A stretch of 64,000 nt of DNA, taken from positions 186,001 through 250,000 of the forward strand of contig NZ_JACIDK010000005.1 of NCBI RefSeq assembly GCF_014196295.1, given 5' to 3'. The notes under the pieces are model-generated. The model did not search any database. It saw only the letters and a list, made by a program, of their open reading frames with translations, and was not told where the DNA came from. This stretch comes from Phenylobacterium haematophilum. Its GTDB lineage: Bacteria; Pseudomonadota; Alphaproteobacteria; Caulobacterales; Caulobacteraceae. The position numbers and the translations under genes were made by a program. The stretch's first letter is position 1. Each line of letters opens with the position of its first letter. Positions 31,861-40,382 of the stretch are shown here, piece after piece.

Positions 31861-32505
31861 ATGACCCGACTGACCCGCCGCGCCCTGGCGCTGGGCCTGG
31901 CCGCCCTGCCCCTCCCCGCTCTTGCTCAGCGCGCGCCCGCCGCGCCGCTGTCACCCGCGGACAAGGCGTTGGTCGACCGCGCCGCGGCCTACCTGGAGGG
32001 ACTGACCGAGGCCAAGGGGCGGTTCGTGCAAACCGACGCCCGCGGCGCGATGACCCAGGGTTCGCTCTATCTGAAGCGGCCGGGCAAGGCCCGTTTCGAA
32101 TACGACAAGCCCTCCGGCCTGCTGGTGGTGTCCGACGGCGGCAACGTCTCGATCGCGGACTCGCGGCTGAAGACCTTCGACGCGTACCCTCTGATGGCCA
32201 CGCCGCTGTCGATCTTCCTGGCTCGCAAGATCCGCCTCGACCGCGGCATCAACGTCACCCGAGTGGCGCGGCTGGCTGACGGCTTCTCGATCACCGCCCG
32301 CGACGGCAAGAAGCAGGCCGAGGGCCAGATCACCCTGACCTTCTCCGACAATCCAATGGCGCTGGTCGGCTGGACGGTCACCGACGCGCAGGGGTCCTCT
32401 ACCCGAATCCGCCTGACCAGCCTGACCAAGACCAGCGGCCTTGCCCCGTCGCTATTCGTGCTGAAGGACCCGAGGCCGAAGAACGTCGGCCGTTCCAAAA
32501 TGTGA
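31861..32505 (+). CDS. lolA: Outer-membrane lipoprotein carrier protein LolA
   Basis: Periplasmic chaperone that takes lipoproteins from LolCDE to the outer membrane. The 214-aa precursor starts with a twin-Arg-containing Sec-type signal (RRALALGLAALPLPALA, cleavage after AxA near residue 22). The mature part carries LolA features: YLEGLTEAKGRFVQTDARG, a GSLYLKRPGKARFEYDKPSG segment and the LLVVSDGGNVSI strand. The ATG at 31861 is the only good one. It is followed by the candidate small RNA and then xthA. The protein acts on the same lipoprotein path as lnt in this window. Confidence 0.88.
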   Translation: MTRLTRRALALGLAALPLPALAQRAPAAPLSPADKALVDRAAAYLEGLTEAKGRFVQTDARGAMTQGSLYLKRPGKARFEYDKPSGLLVVSDGGNVSIADSRLKTFDAYPLMATPLSIFLARKIRLDRGINVTRVARLADGFSITARDGKKQAEGQITLTFSDNPMALVGWTVTDAQGSSTRIRLTSLTKTSGLAPSLFVLKDPRPKNVGRSKM

Positions 32506-32542
32506 CACATTCACAACAGGCAATATGCCGTGTGATTTGTGA

Positions 32543-32572
32543 TTGACTTTTTCTCGTCGCCAGTGGCATTAA
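32543..32572 (+). promoter_or_regulatory. Sigma-70-type promoter of the candidate small RNA
   Basis: TTGACT (32543-32548) and CATTAA (32567-32572) with an 18-base spacer give a good -35 and a fair -10 hexamer. The predicted RNA start is about 32579-32583, exactly where the first hairpin begins. It lies 37 bases after the lolA stop, so it drives a separate transcript. Confidence 0.6.
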
Positions 32573-32579
32573 TGACACT

Positions 32580-32693
32580 ATTGGGATCGCGCGATCGCGA
32601 CCCCTTTCCGTGCCGGACCCTATCCCCTCCCGGCGGCGGCATGAGAGACACACTTTACGCCCGGGCTTCTCCAGTGCCCGGGCGTTTCTTTTT
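32580..32693 (+). ncRNA. Candidate trans-acting small RNA between lolA and xthA
   Basis: From the predicted start to the terminator the sequence is about 115 nt and packed with structure. Hairpin 1: GGG (32583-85) and TCGCG (32587-91) pair with CGCGA (32596-600) and CCC (32601-603) with one bulged A. Hairpin 2: GCCGG (32612-616) with CCGGC (32630-634) around a loop containing CCCTATCCCCTC, a C-rich stretch of the kind alphaproteobacterial sRNAs use to bind ribosome sites. Hairpin 3 is the terminator. It shares its design with known regulatory RNAs such as Caulobacter GsrN, but I cannot name it. No ribosome site or good ORF is present. Confidence 0.55.
32658..32693 (+). terminator. Strong Rho-independent terminator
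   Basis: CGCCCGGGC (32658-32666) and GCCCGGGCG (32676-32684) form a perfect 9-base stem with a 9-base loop, followed by TTTCTTTTT (32685-32693). It closes the candidate sRNA and also insulates lolA from xthA. Confidence 0.92.
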
Positions 32694-32719
32694 GCCCGAA
32701 CCCCCTTAGACATCGCCCC

Positions 32720-33526
32720 ATGCGCCTTCGCCTCTCGACCTGGAACGTCAACTCCGTGCGCCTGCGGGCCGAGCAAGTGGCCCGCTTCGTCGACGAGCAG
32801 GCGCCCGACGTGCTGTGCATGCAGGAGATCAAGTGCCAGGAGGGCGAGTTTCCGCGCGCCGCATTCGAGGCCGCCGGCCTGCCGTACATCAAGATCGCCG
32901 GCCAGAAGGGGTGGCACGGGGTGGCGATCGCCTCGCGGCTGCCGATCGAGGACGCCGCGCCGCTGGACGTCTGCCGCGAGAAGCACGCCCGCTGCGTCGG
33001 CGGCAAGGTGGCCGGGGTCGAGATCCAGAACTTCTACATCCCGGCCGGCGGCGACATTCCCGACCGCGAGCTCAATCCGAAGTTCGACCACAAGCTCGAC
33101 TTCTTCGAGAAACTGACCGCCGAGATGGCGCGCCGCGATCCGAAAGCGCCGCTGGCGATCGTCGGCGACCTGAACGTCGCCCCCGGCGAGTTCGACGTCT
33201 GGAGCCACAAGCAGATGTCGAAGATCGTCAGCCACACGCCGATCGAGCTGGAGGCCTTCGCCAAGCTGAAGGCCAGCCTCGACTTCATCGACCTGCCGCG
33301 CGAGGCGATCCCGGAGCCGGAGAAGCTGTTCTCGTGGTGGAGCTACCGCGCCGCCGATTTCCGGAAGTCCAACCGCGGGCTGCGGCTGGACCATATCCTG
33401 GTGACCCCGGGCCTGAGGGACGCAGCGTTCCACACTGGGAAGGCCGCCTCGCGCGTGCATGACGACGTGCGCGAGTGGGAGCGGCCCAGCGACCACGCGC
33501 CGGTCAGCGCCGACTTCGCGGTCTAG
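32720..33526 (+). CDS. xthA: Exodeoxyribonuclease III (AP endonuclease)
   Basis: Base-excision-repair nuclease cutting 5' of abasic sites. The 268-aa protein shows the EEP fold markers: NVNSVRLRAEQVARF, LCMQEIKCQE (metal-binding Glu), GDLNVAPGEFDVW (catalytic Asp and Asn), LRLDHILVTPGL and the terminal SDHAPVSADF (catalytic His). The length is normal for ExoIII. The ATG 27 bases after the terminator is supported by RLRLSTWNVNSVR, the conserved start. Its TAG shares CTAG with the convergent gene. In Caulobacter it lies near cenR as it does here. Confidence 0.94.
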   Translation: MRLRLSTWNVNSVRLRAEQVARFVDEQAPDVLCMQEIKCQEGEFPRAAFEAAGLPYIKIAGQKGWHGVAIASRLPIEDAAPLDVCREKHARCVGGKVAGVEIQNFYIPAGGDIPDRELNPKFDHKLDFFEKLTAEMARRDPKAPLAIVGDLNVAPGEFDVWSHKQMSKIVSHTPIELEAFAKLKASLDFIDLPREAIPEPEKLFSWWSYRAADFRKSNRGLRLDHILVTPGLRDAAFHTGKAASRVHDDVREWERPSDHAPVSADFAV

Positions 33527-33987
33527 AACTTCGGCGGAACCTTCGGGATCACGCAGGTCGGCACGCCGTCGCGCGTGGCGACGGTCGCCGGACGGCCGAC
33601 GCCCGGCGCGAAGTAGAAGGCGCCCTTGTCCGTGGTCACCACCACCTGCGCCGGGCCACTGAACTGGCAGACCGGGACGAAGTCGTTCCCCGCCCCGCCG
33701 GCCTTGACGATGCTGCAGTCGGCATGTCCGTAGCGGCGCTCATAGCGGATGTCGTTGGTGATGAAGGCGTGCGCGGCCTTGGCGCCGCGCGCCTCGTACT
33801 CGGCCTTGGTCATCACCGCGCACGGCTCGCCTTCCATCGCTCCGGCCGGAAGGTTGGCCGTGGACTGCTCGATGATCGTAGCGCGGCGCAGGTGATTGCC
33901 GACTGCCAGGACGATCACGCCCACCCCCACCGCGCCCATCAGCATCAGCGGAAAGGCGCGCGCGATCGTCCACTTCTTCTTCGCCAC
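33523..33987 (-). CDS. Membrane-anchored hypothetical protein
   Basis: A 154-aa protein that I do not recognise. A basic start MAKKKWTIARAFP is followed by one membrane helix (LMLMGAVGVGVIVLAVG, about residues 14-30); the remainder is periplasmic, with three to four cysteines (GEPCAVM, HADCSIV, VPVCQFS, VPTCVIP) that could form two disulfides. It reads away from cenR and is convergent with xthA. Some similarity to short thiol-containing envelope proteins is possible but unproven. Confidence 0.6.
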   Translation of the reverse strand: MAKKKWTIARAFPLMLMGAVGVGVIVLAVGNHLRRATIIEQSTANLPAGAMEGEPCAVMTKAEYEARGAKAAHAFITNDIRYERRYGHADCSIVKAGGAGNDFVPVCQFSGPAQVVVTTDKGAFYFAPGVGRPATVATRDGVPTCVIPKVPPKF

Positions 33988-34008
33988 GCCTCGCCCCGGG
34001 GGTCCGTT

Positions 34009-34695
34009 TTACGGAGCCAACCGATAGCCGCCGGCCTCGGTCAGCAGCAAGCGGGCGTTGCCCGGATCGGGCTCGATCTTCTGGCGCAGGCGATAGACGT
34101 GGGTTTCCAGGGTGTGGGTGGTGACGCCGGCGTTGTAGCCCCAGACCTCGGCCAGCAGCTCCTCGCGCGAGACCGGCTTTTCGCCGGCGCGATAGAGGTA
34201 CTTGAGGATGTTGGTCTCTTTCTCGGTGAGCCGGATCTTCTTCTGGTTGGCGTCGACTAGCATCTTGGCGGACGGACGGAACTCGTAGGCGCCGAGGTGG
34301 AACACCGCGCCTTCGGACTGTTCGGCGCTGCGCAGCTGGGCGCGGATGCGGGCGAGCAGAACCTGGAACTTGAAGGGCTTGGTCACATAGTCGTTGGCGC
34401 CGGCTTCCAGGCCGGAGATCTGGTCGTCGTCGGCAGCGGCCGCGGTCAGCATGATGATCGGGGCGACGACGCCCTTCTCACGCATCTGACGGCAGGCTTC
34501 GCGGCCGTTCATGTCCGGTAGATCGACGTCGAGCAGGATGAGGTCGGGGCGGTTCTCGATCGCCGCCCTCACCCCATCGCCGGCTGTCGCCGCCTCGATG
34601 GCCGAGAAATCCTCGGAGAGTTGGAGTTGTTCGGCGATCGCGCCGCGGAGTTCTTCGTTGTCGTCGACGACGAGCAGGGTCTTGCGTTGAGCCAT
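34009..34695 (-). CDS. cenR: OmpR-family response regulator CenR
   Basis: A 228-aa two-domain regulator: a receiver (acidic pair VVDDNEE, phospho-accepting Asp in LLDVDLPDMNG, Lys in VTKPFKFQ) and a C-terminal OmpR winged helix (REELLAEVWGYNAGVTTHTLETHVYRLRQKIEP). The start MAQRKTLLVVDDNEELRGAI and its place near xthA and the ldt-like gene match CenR, the essential envelope regulator of Caulobacter whose kinase is CenK; no kinase gene lies here. I use the ATG at 34695; an ATG 12 bases upstream is possible. The name rests on recalled sequence and synteny. Confidence 0.75.
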   Translation of the reverse strand: MAQRKTLLVVDDNEELRGAIAEQLQLSEDFSAIEAATAGDGVRAAIENRPDLILLDVDLPDMNGREACRQMREKGVVAPIIMLTAAAADDDQISGLEAGANDYVTKPFKFQVLLARIRAQLRSAEQSEGAVFHLGAYEFRPSAKMLVDANQKKIRLTEKETNILKYLYRAGEKPVSREELLAEVWGYNAGVTTHTLETHVYRLRQKIEPDPGNARLLLTEAGGYRLAP

Positions 34696-34753
34696 GGACC
34701 CGAACATGCACCGTATCGTGCGAAAGAGCCAACCGCGGGAGTTCCCTTAAGTC

Positions 34754-35260
34754 ATGATCTTCACGGCGTTGTCAGATGGAAGCTTCCGGCTGGACGGTCG
34801 TACGACCCGCTGCGCCTTGGGAAAAGGCGGCGTGATCGCCGCCGCCGACAAGCGCGAGGGCGACGGCAAGTCGCCGCTCGGCGTCTGGGCGATCCGCCGG
34901 GTGCTGTTTCGTCCCGACAAGGGCGGTCGCCCCGAGACCCGGCTGCCGACCAAGGCGCTGGAGCGCGACGACGGCTGGTGCGACGCGCCCGGCGACCCGG
35001 CCTACAACCGGGCGGTCAAGCTGCCGCACCCGGCCAGCGCCGAGCAGATGTGGCGCGAGGACGACGTCTACGATCTGGTCTGCATCCTGGCCCACAACGA
35101 CGACCCGCCGGTTCCGGGCCTGGGCTCGGCGATCTTCATGCACCTGGCCCGCCCCGGCTATGAGCCGACCGAAGGCTGTGTGGCGCTGTCGCGCGAAGAT
35201 ATGCTGGAACTGTTGTCGCTGGCCAAGCTCGGCGACGCGGTGGCTATCGAGCAGGCCTAG
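34754..35260 (+). CDS. L,D-transpeptidase (YkuD-domain) family protein
   Basis: A 168-aa protein with the YkuD catalytic signature: His in FMHLARPGYEPTEGCVALS, with the Thr-Glu-Gly-Cys (T/SxGC) nucleophile Cys near residue 139 and downstream Leu-Ser. The upstream FTALSDGSFRLDGRTTRCALGKGG and GDGKSPLGVWAIRRVLF are typical of the short cytosolic or periplasmic LDT-like family of alphaproteobacteria. No signal peptide is visible, so its location is unclear. It starts at an ATG divergent from cenR with only about 58 bases between them; shared control is likely. Its stop shares CTAG with yggS. Confidence 0.8.
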   Translation: MIFTALSDGSFRLDGRTTRCALGKGGVIAAADKREGDGKSPLGVWAIRRVLFRPDKGGRPETRLPTKALERDDGWCDAPGDPAYNRAVKLPHPASAEQMWREDDVYDLVCILAHNDDPPVPGLGSAIFMHLARPGYEPTEGCVALSREDMLELLSLAKLGDAVAIEQA

Positions 35261-35910
35261 CTGCGGGCGCCGAACAGCGCCGAGCCGACTCGCACGCTGG
35301 TCGCGCCGAAACGGATGGCGGTCTCGAAGTCGTCGCTCATGCCCATGGAGAGCTTCGCGACCCCGTTGCGGGCCGCGATCTTGGCCAGCAGCGCGAAATG
35401 CGGGCCCGGCGGCTCGGCGGCCGGCGGGATGCACATCAGGCCCTCGACCTGCAGGCCGTAGGTCGCCCGGCAGGCGGCGATGAAGGCGTCAGCCTCGCCG
35501 GGCGCGACGCCGGCCTTCTGCGGCTCCTCGCCGGTGTTGACCTGGACGTAGAGCCGCGGCGTGCGGCCCTGCTTCTGGATCTCGTCGGCCAGGGCGCGGG
35601 CCAGCTTCTCGCGGTCGAGGCTCTCGATCACCTCGAAGAACGCCACCGCCTCCTTGGCCTTATTCGACTGAAGCGGCCCGATCAGCCGCAGTTCGAGCGC
35701 TTCATGGCGCCCAGCCCAGCGCTCCATCGCCTCCTGAACCCGGTTCTCGCCGAACACCGACTGGCCGGCCGCCAGCATAGGCGCCACCTTCTCCCAGGGC
35801 TGCTGCTTGGAGACCGCCACGAGGGTGACGTCGGCGCCCGCCCGGCCGGACGCCTTCGCCGCGCGCGCGATCCGGGATAGGACGTCGGTGAGGGCGGGAG
35901 GAACGGTCAT
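35257..35910 (-). CDS. YggS-family pyridoxal-phosphate homeostasis protein
   Basis: A 217-aa PLP-binding barrel protein (PLPHP) involved in vitamin B6 balance, without known catalytic activity. The PLP lysine lies in TLVAVSKQQPWEKV (about residue 35), and FGENRVQEAMERW, LRLIGPLQSNKAKEAV and LSMGMSDDFETAIRFGA are family signatures. The ATG at 35910 has GGGAGG about 9 bases upstream. The gene is divergent from the ThiE-like gene (20 bases between starts). Confidence 0.93.
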   Translation of the reverse strand: MTVPPALTDVLSRIARAAKASGRAGADVTLVAVSKQQPWEKVAPMLAAGQSVFGENRVQEAMERWAGRHEALELRLIGPLQSNKAKEAVAFFEVIESLDREKLARALADEIQKQGRTPRLYVQVNTGEEPQKAGVAPGEADAFIAACRATYGLQVEGLMCIPPAAEPPGPHFALLAKIAARNGVAKLSMGMSDDFETAIRFGATSVRVGSALFGARS

Positions 35911-35929
35911 CGCGGCGAACTTCTGGACA

Positions 35930-36520
35930 GTGACGAGAGCGGCCCAAGCCATAGGTCGCCGCGCGGCTGGGCGAAACCCCCCGCTGCCGCCGCTTCTGTT
36001 CTTCACCGACCCGGCCCGCACCCCCGACATCGAGGCGGCGGCCCGGCGGCTGCCGCGCGGATCGGCGATCGTCTACCGCGCGTTCGGCGCCCCGGACGCC
36101 GAGGCCCGCGCCCGGCGTCTGGCGCAGATCGCGGCCAAACGCGGCCTGGTGCTGCTGATCGGGGCCGACGCCGGTCTGGCAGCACGGGTCGGGGCCGGCG
36201 GCGTCCACCTGCCGGAACGGATGGCGGCGCGCGCCCGACGGCTGAAGCGCCCGGGCTGGATCGTCACCGCGGCGGCGCACAGCCTGTCGGCGGCGCGGCG
36301 CGGACTGGCGGCCGGCGCCGATGCAGTAGTGGTTTCGGCGATCTTTCCGTCGAACAGTCCCTCGGCGGGGGCGCCGATCGGGCCCCTGCGGCTGGCGCGC
36401 CTGGTTCGCGCCGCGGGCGGACCGATCTATGCGCTGGGCGGGATCAACGACAAAACAGCCCGCCGGCTGTTGCCTGCGGGCCTGGTCGGTCTGGCGGCCG
36501 TAGAGGCCATTAGAACTTGA
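35930..36520 (+). CDS. Thiamine-phosphate synthase-like (ThiE/TenI) protein
   Basis: A 196-aa TIM-barrel protein with the TenI/ThiE features LFFTDPARTPD, the LLIGADAGLAARVGAGGVHLPE segment, and the C-terminal GADAVVVSAIFPSNSPSAGA plus YALGGINDKTARRL. Some catalytic residues of ThiE (for example the usual Asp-rich GIGxxD box) are altered, so it could be TenI or an inactive paralogue rather than the thiamine enzyme. The GTG start at 35930 is the only start after the divergent yggS; the C-terminus overlaps the ntrZ-like gene by 11 bases convergently. Confidence 0.7.
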   Translation: MTRAAQAIGRRAAGRNPPLPPLLFFTDPARTPDIEAAARRLPRGSAIVYRAFGAPDAEARARRLAQIAAKRGLVLLIGADAGLAARVGAGGVHLPERMAARARRLKRPGWIVTAAAHSLSAARRGLAAGADAVVVSAIFPSNSPSAGAPIGPLRLARLVRAAGGPIYALGGINDKTARRLLPAGLVGLAAVEAIRT

Positions 36521-36905
36521 AGGCGGTCTCGAGCCGGACGCGCGGAGCGGATTCCTGCGGCTCCGTCTTCTTGTAGGCCGGCGCTTCCTTTTCGCCGAGC
36601 GCGACGGCGCCGCCGACCCGAAGGCTCGGCGTCACGCGGAAGTAGGCTCCCGCCTCGACGTCGTTCCACTGGGTGTCGCGCTCGCCCCGTTGTTCGAGGT
36701 TGAGCGTGACCCCCCAGCGCCCCTTGCGCGTATCCCACTTCAGCGACTTGTTCCCTTGCGGGGACGTCGAAGTCTCGCTGCGCACGGTGAAATCGGCGGT
36801 CTTGCCCTTCGCGGCCGAAGCCGCGGACGTCTGGGCATGCGCCGCCGAAGCGCCGCTCGCGAGGAGCGCCGCGCCGATCAACGAGATGACCAACCGCTTG
36901 GACAT
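36510..36905 (-). CDS. ntrZ: Periplasmic regulatory protein NtrZ-like
   Basis: A 131-aa secreted protein: the signal MSKRLVISLIGAALLASGAS with cleavage after SAAHA, then SLKWDTRKGRWGVTLNLEQR, a beta-rich repeat and the terminal RVRLETAFKF. This matches the NtrZ family of Caulobacterales, described as a periplasmic protein that affects the NtrY sensor kinase. The order ntrZ-DUF3576-leuS-lptE-holA-parB-parA agrees with the Caulobacter order. The identification rests on recalled features of the family. The ATG at 36905 is preferred; no other start is close. Confidence 0.7.
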   Translation of the reverse strand: MSKRLVISLIGAALLASGASAAHAQTSAASAAKGKTADFTVRSETSTSPQGNKSLKWDTRKGRWGVTLNLEQRGERDTQWNDVEAGAYFRVTPSLRVGGAVALGEKEAPAYKKTEPQESAPRVRLETAFKF

Positions 36906-37069
36906 GACTACCTATATGGCCCCTTAGCCCCGAACACGCCACTTAGAGACGTGACCGTTGAGCCGATTAAAGTCCTGGGCGACGTCAGGTCAACCGACTC
37001 TCGGGGGCCTCTGCACGCTTCGCAGGCAGATCGTCGGCGCCTGTGGCGGCTGGGACACGCGATTCCTGT

Positions 37070-37097
37070 TTGGCGGTTCCACGGGCGTTGTTATAGA
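37070..37097 (+). promoter_or_regulatory. Likely sigma-70 promoter of the DUF3576 lipoprotein gene
   Basis: TTGGCG (37070-37075), 16 bases, TATAGA (37092-37097). It lies about 70 bases upstream of the DUF3576 ATG. The upstream part of the 260-base gap also serves the divergent ntrZ gene. Confidence 0.5.
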
Positions 37098-37165
37098 GGG
37101 CGCGGCTGCGTGGGGGCGGCGCCGCGGCGCGAACCGATCGCGGAAGAACGACTAGGAGCCGATAT

Positions 37166-37675
37166 ATGCCGTTTGTGCGCGGTGAGTTGATGCGTGGCGT
37201 GACGACCGGAGCCTTGGTGCTGAGCCTCACGGCGCTGGCCGCGTGCTCAAGCGGCGGTCCCCGGACCTTCCAGACCCAGGAGCCCGGCGGTTTCAGCGTG
37301 TTTGGTCTCGGCGGCGGCAAGAAGTCTGCTCCGGCCAATGCGGGTCAGCCCGCAATCGGGGTGAACGGCTATCTGTGGCGAGCGACGCTGGACACCTTGT
37401 CCTTCATGCCGCTGGCCTCGGCCGACCCGTACGGCGGCGTGGTGATCACCGACTGGTACGTGAACCCGGAAAAGCCGGACGAGCGCTTCAAGTGCACCGT
37501 CTACATCCTGGACTCGCGTCTGCGCGCCGACGGCCTGAACGTGGCCGTCTTCAAGCAGGTCAAGGATGCGACCGGGAACTGGACCGACGCGCCCTCGGCC
37601 GGCCAGACCGAGACCGACCTGGAAAACGCGATCCTTACCAAGGCGCGGCAGCTTCGGCTGTCGAACATCGGCTAA
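37166..37675 (+). CDS. DUF3576-domain lipoprotein
   Basis: A 169-aa putative lipoprotein. The signal peptide ends in a lipobox LTALAAC (Cys at residue 27), so it should be lipidated by Lgt/Lnt and sorted through Lol. The mature domain includes GVNGYLWRATLDTLSFMPLASADPYGGVVITDWYVNP, the hallmark DUF3576 sequence, of unknown function and conserved next to leuS in alphaproteobacteria. The ATG at 37166 has AGGAGCC about 8 bases upstream. It is 116 bases from leuS; the gap holds an 8-base hairpin (GGCCAGCG/CGCTGGCC, 37737-37760). Confidence 0.85.
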   Translation: MPFVRGELMRGVTTGALVLSLTALAACSSGGPRTFQTQEPGGFSVFGLGGGKKSAPANAGQPAIGVNGYLWRATLDTLSFMPLASADPYGGVVITDWYVNPEKPDERFKCTVYILDSRLRADGLNVAVFKQVKDATGNWTDAPSAGQTETDLENAILTKARQLRLSNIG

Positions 37676-37791
37676 GGCCCGTCTCGGGGCGCATTCAGCA
37701 AGGGTGGAAACCGGTTCGGATGCGCTCCCTCCCAAGGGCCAGCGCCTTCCGCCGCTGGCCGTCACCTATCGAAGTCTGAAGAGCGCCCCCA

Positions 37792-40377
37792 ATGGCCCGC
37801 TACAATCCGAAAGAGACCGAGCCGAAGTGGCGTAAGGCGTGGGCCGACGCCGAGGTGTTCAAGGCCGGTCCCCCGACCCCGGGCGTGCCGAAGTACTACG
37901 CCCTGGAGATGTTCCCCTATCCTTCGGGACGTCTGCACATGGGCCATGTGCGCAACTATTCGCTGGGCGACGTCGTGGCCCGCTACAAGCGCGCCCGCGG
38001 CTTCAACGTACTGCATCCGATGGGTTGGGACGCCTTCGGCCTGCCGGCCGAGAACGCGGCCATGGAGCGCGGCGTCGATCCGCGCGGCTGGACCTACGAC
38101 AATATCGCCAAGATGCGGGGCGAGCTGAAAGAACTGGGCTTGTCGATCGACTGGTCGCGCGAATTCGCGACCTGCGACGCGGCCTACTACGGCAAGCAGC
38201 AGGATTGGTTCCTGGACCTGTGGAAACGCGGTCTGGTCTATCGCAAAGAAAGCATCGTCAACTGGGACCCGGTCGACCAGACCGTGCTGGCGAACGAGCA
38301 GGTGGTCGACGGCCGTGGTTGGCGCTCGGGCGCAGTGGTCGAGAAACGCAAGCTGAACCAGTGGTTCCTTCGTATCACCGACTACGCCGAGGAGTTGATC
38401 GAGGGCTTGAAGACGCTGGACCGCTGGCCCGACAAGGTCCGGCTGATGCAGGAGAACTGGATCGGCCGCTCCAAGGGCCTGAAGTTCAGCTTCGGATGGG
38501 CCGGAGAGGCCCCCAGAGGCTTCGAGGCCGGGCTGGAAGTCTACACGACCCGCCCCGACACCCTGTACGGCGCGGGCTTCGTGGGCATCGCCCCGGACCA
38601 TCCGCTGGCGGAGCAACTGGCCGCCGACCCCAAGGTCGCCGCCTTCATCGCAGAATGCCGCAAGGGCGGCGCCTCGGAAGCCGAGATCGAGACCGCAGAG
38701 AAGATCGGCTTCGACACCGGCCTGACCGTCGCTCACCCGTTCGACCCGACCTGGCGCCTCCCGGTCTGGATCGCGAACTTCATCCTGATGGACTACGGCA
38801 CCGGGGCGATCTTCGGCTGCCCGGCCCATGACCAGCGCGACCTGGAATTCGCCCGCAAGTACGGGCTGCCGGTTAAGCCGGTGGTGCTGCCGCCCGGGGA
38901 GGACCCCGCCGCATTCACCATCGGCGACGAGGCCTACACCGGCCCCGGGACCATCTTCCACTCCGACTTCATGGACGGCCTGGAGATCGAGCCGGCCAAG
39001 GCCGCCGCGATCGCCCGGATCGAAGCCCAGAACCAGGGCAAGGGCGCGACTGTGTTCCGCCTGCGTGACTGGGGCGTAGCCCGCCAGCGCGGCTGGGGCT
39101 GCCCGATCCCGGTCGTGCACTGCGCCAAGTGCGGCGTGGTCCCTCTGCCGAAGGACCAGCTGCCGGTCGTCTTGCCTGACGACATGGACTTCTCCAAGCC
39201 GGGCAACGCCCTGGCGCGGCATCCGACATGGAAGAACGCCAGCTGCCCGCAATGCGGCGGCGAGGCGACGCGCGAAACCGACACGCTGGACACCTTCGTC
39301 GACAGCTCCTGGTACTTCGCCCGCTTCACCGACACCGAGGCGGCCGAGCCGATCAACAAGGCCGCGGCCGATTACTGGCTGCCCGTCGACCAGTATGTGG
39401 GCGGTATCGAACACGCGGTCCTGCACCTGCTGTACGCCCGCTTCGTGACCCGCGCCCTGGGCGACGAAGGAATGCTGAGCGTGCGCGAGCCCTTCGCCGG
39501 CCTGTTCACGCAAGGCATGGTTACGCACGAGACCTACCGCCGCGCCCAGAGCGGCGAGTGGGTCGAGCCCAAGGAAGTCGAGATTCTCGCCGAAGACGGC
39601 AAGCGCCGCGCCCGCAGTTTGGAGACCGGCGAAGACCTGGTCATCGGCGACGTCGAGAAGATGTCGAAGTCCAAGCGCAACACCGTCGCGCCGGAAGAGA
39701 TCTTCGAGGTCTACGGCGTCGACGCCGCCCGTCTGTTCGTGCTGTCCGACAGCCCGCCCGAGCGCGACACCCAGTGGTCAGCGGCGGGCGTCGACGGCGC
39801 CTGGCGGTTCGTGAACCGGGTCTGGAACGAGTTCGACAGCCAGCCCGCAGGCCCTGCCCCTGCCCTCTCCCCCGATCCGAAGGCCGACGAACTGCGCGCG
39901 GTCACCCACCGCACCATCAAGGCGGTGACCGAGGCGGTGGAGACCTTCCGGTTCAATTCCGGCATCGCGCGGATGTACGAATTCCTGAACAAACTCAAGG
40001 AATTCCCAGCCGACAAGGCGACCGCGCCCGTCCTGGCCGCTCGCCAGGAAGCGCTTTCGGCGTTCGCCCGGCTGATCTCGCCGTTCACCCCGCACCTGGC
40101 CGAGGAAGCCTGGGCCCGGATCGGCGGCGAGGGCATGGTCGTCGCCGCGCCCTGGCCGGAGTACGACGCGGCCCTGACACAGGACGCGGTCAAGGTTCTG
40201 CCCGTTCAGGTGAACGGCAAGCGCCGCGGGGAGATTTCGGTCGCCGCCGGCCTCGAACCGGCCGATGTTGAGAAGATCGTGCTTGACGATCCCGAGATCG
40301 CGCGGCGCCTTGAGGGCCTGGCGATCAAGAAGGTGATCGTCGTGAAGGACCGCATCGTCAACATCGTGGCCGGGTGA
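37792..40377 (+). CDS. leuS: Leucyl-tRNA synthetase
   Basis: Class I synthetase charging tRNA-Leu with an editing domain. The 861-aa protein has the HIGH motif in [19 protein letters not shown] (about 43-61), the editing CP1 region ([19 protein letters not shown]), the zinc-binding residues (CAKCGVVP and CPQCGGEA), the KMSKS loop [15 protein letters not shown] (about 622) and the C-terminal anticodon-binding part. It is complete and of normal length. The TGA stop is 6 bases before the lptE ATG, so leuS and lptE are probably cotranscribed. Confidence 0.98.
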   Translation: MARYNPKETEPKWRKAWADAEVFKAGPPTPGVPKYYALEMFPYPSGRLHMGHVRNYSLGDVVARYKRARGFNVLHPMGWDAFGLPAENAAMERGVDPRGWTYDNIAKMRGELKELGLSIDWSREFATCDAAYYGKQQDWFLDLWKRGLVYRKESIVNWDPVDQTVLANEQVVDGRGWRSGAVVEKRKLNQWFLRITDYAEELIEGLKTLDRWPDKVRLMQENWIGRSKGLKFSFGWAGEAPRGFEAGLEVYTTRPDTLYGAGFVGIAPDHPLAEQLAADPKVAAFIAECRKGGASEAEIETAEKIGFDTGLTVAHPFDPTWRLPVWIANFILMDYGTGAIFGCPAHDQRDLEFARKYGLPVKPVVLPPGEDPAAFTIGDEAYTGPGTIFHSDFMDGLEIEPAKAAAIARIEAQNQGKGATVFRLRDWGVARQRGWGCPIPVVHCAKCGVVPLPKDQLPVVLPDDMDFSKPGNALARHPTWKNASCPQCGGEATRETDTLDTFVDSSWYFARFTDTEAAEPINKAAADYWLPVDQYVGGIEHAVLHLLYARFVTRALGDEGMLSVREPFAGLFTQGMVTHETYRRAQSGEWVEPKEVEILAEDGKRRARSLETGEDLVIGDVEKMSKSKRNTVAPEEIFEVYGVDAARLFVLSDSPPERDTQWSAAGVDGAWRFVNRVWNEFDSQPAGPAPALSPDPKADELRAVTHRTIKAVTEAVETFRFNSGIARMYEFLNKLKEFPADKATAPVLAARQEALSAFARLISPFTPHLAEEAWARIGGEGMVVAAPWPEYDAALTQDAVKVLPVQVNGKRRGEISVAAGLEPADVEKIVLDDPEIARRLEGLAIKKVIVVKDRIVNIVAG

Positions 40378-40382
40378 CCTGC

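Noticed and set aside
37070-37165. Riboswitch in the DUF3576 leader
   Set aside because: The leader is short and no known aptamer motif is recognisable; only a promoter is supported.
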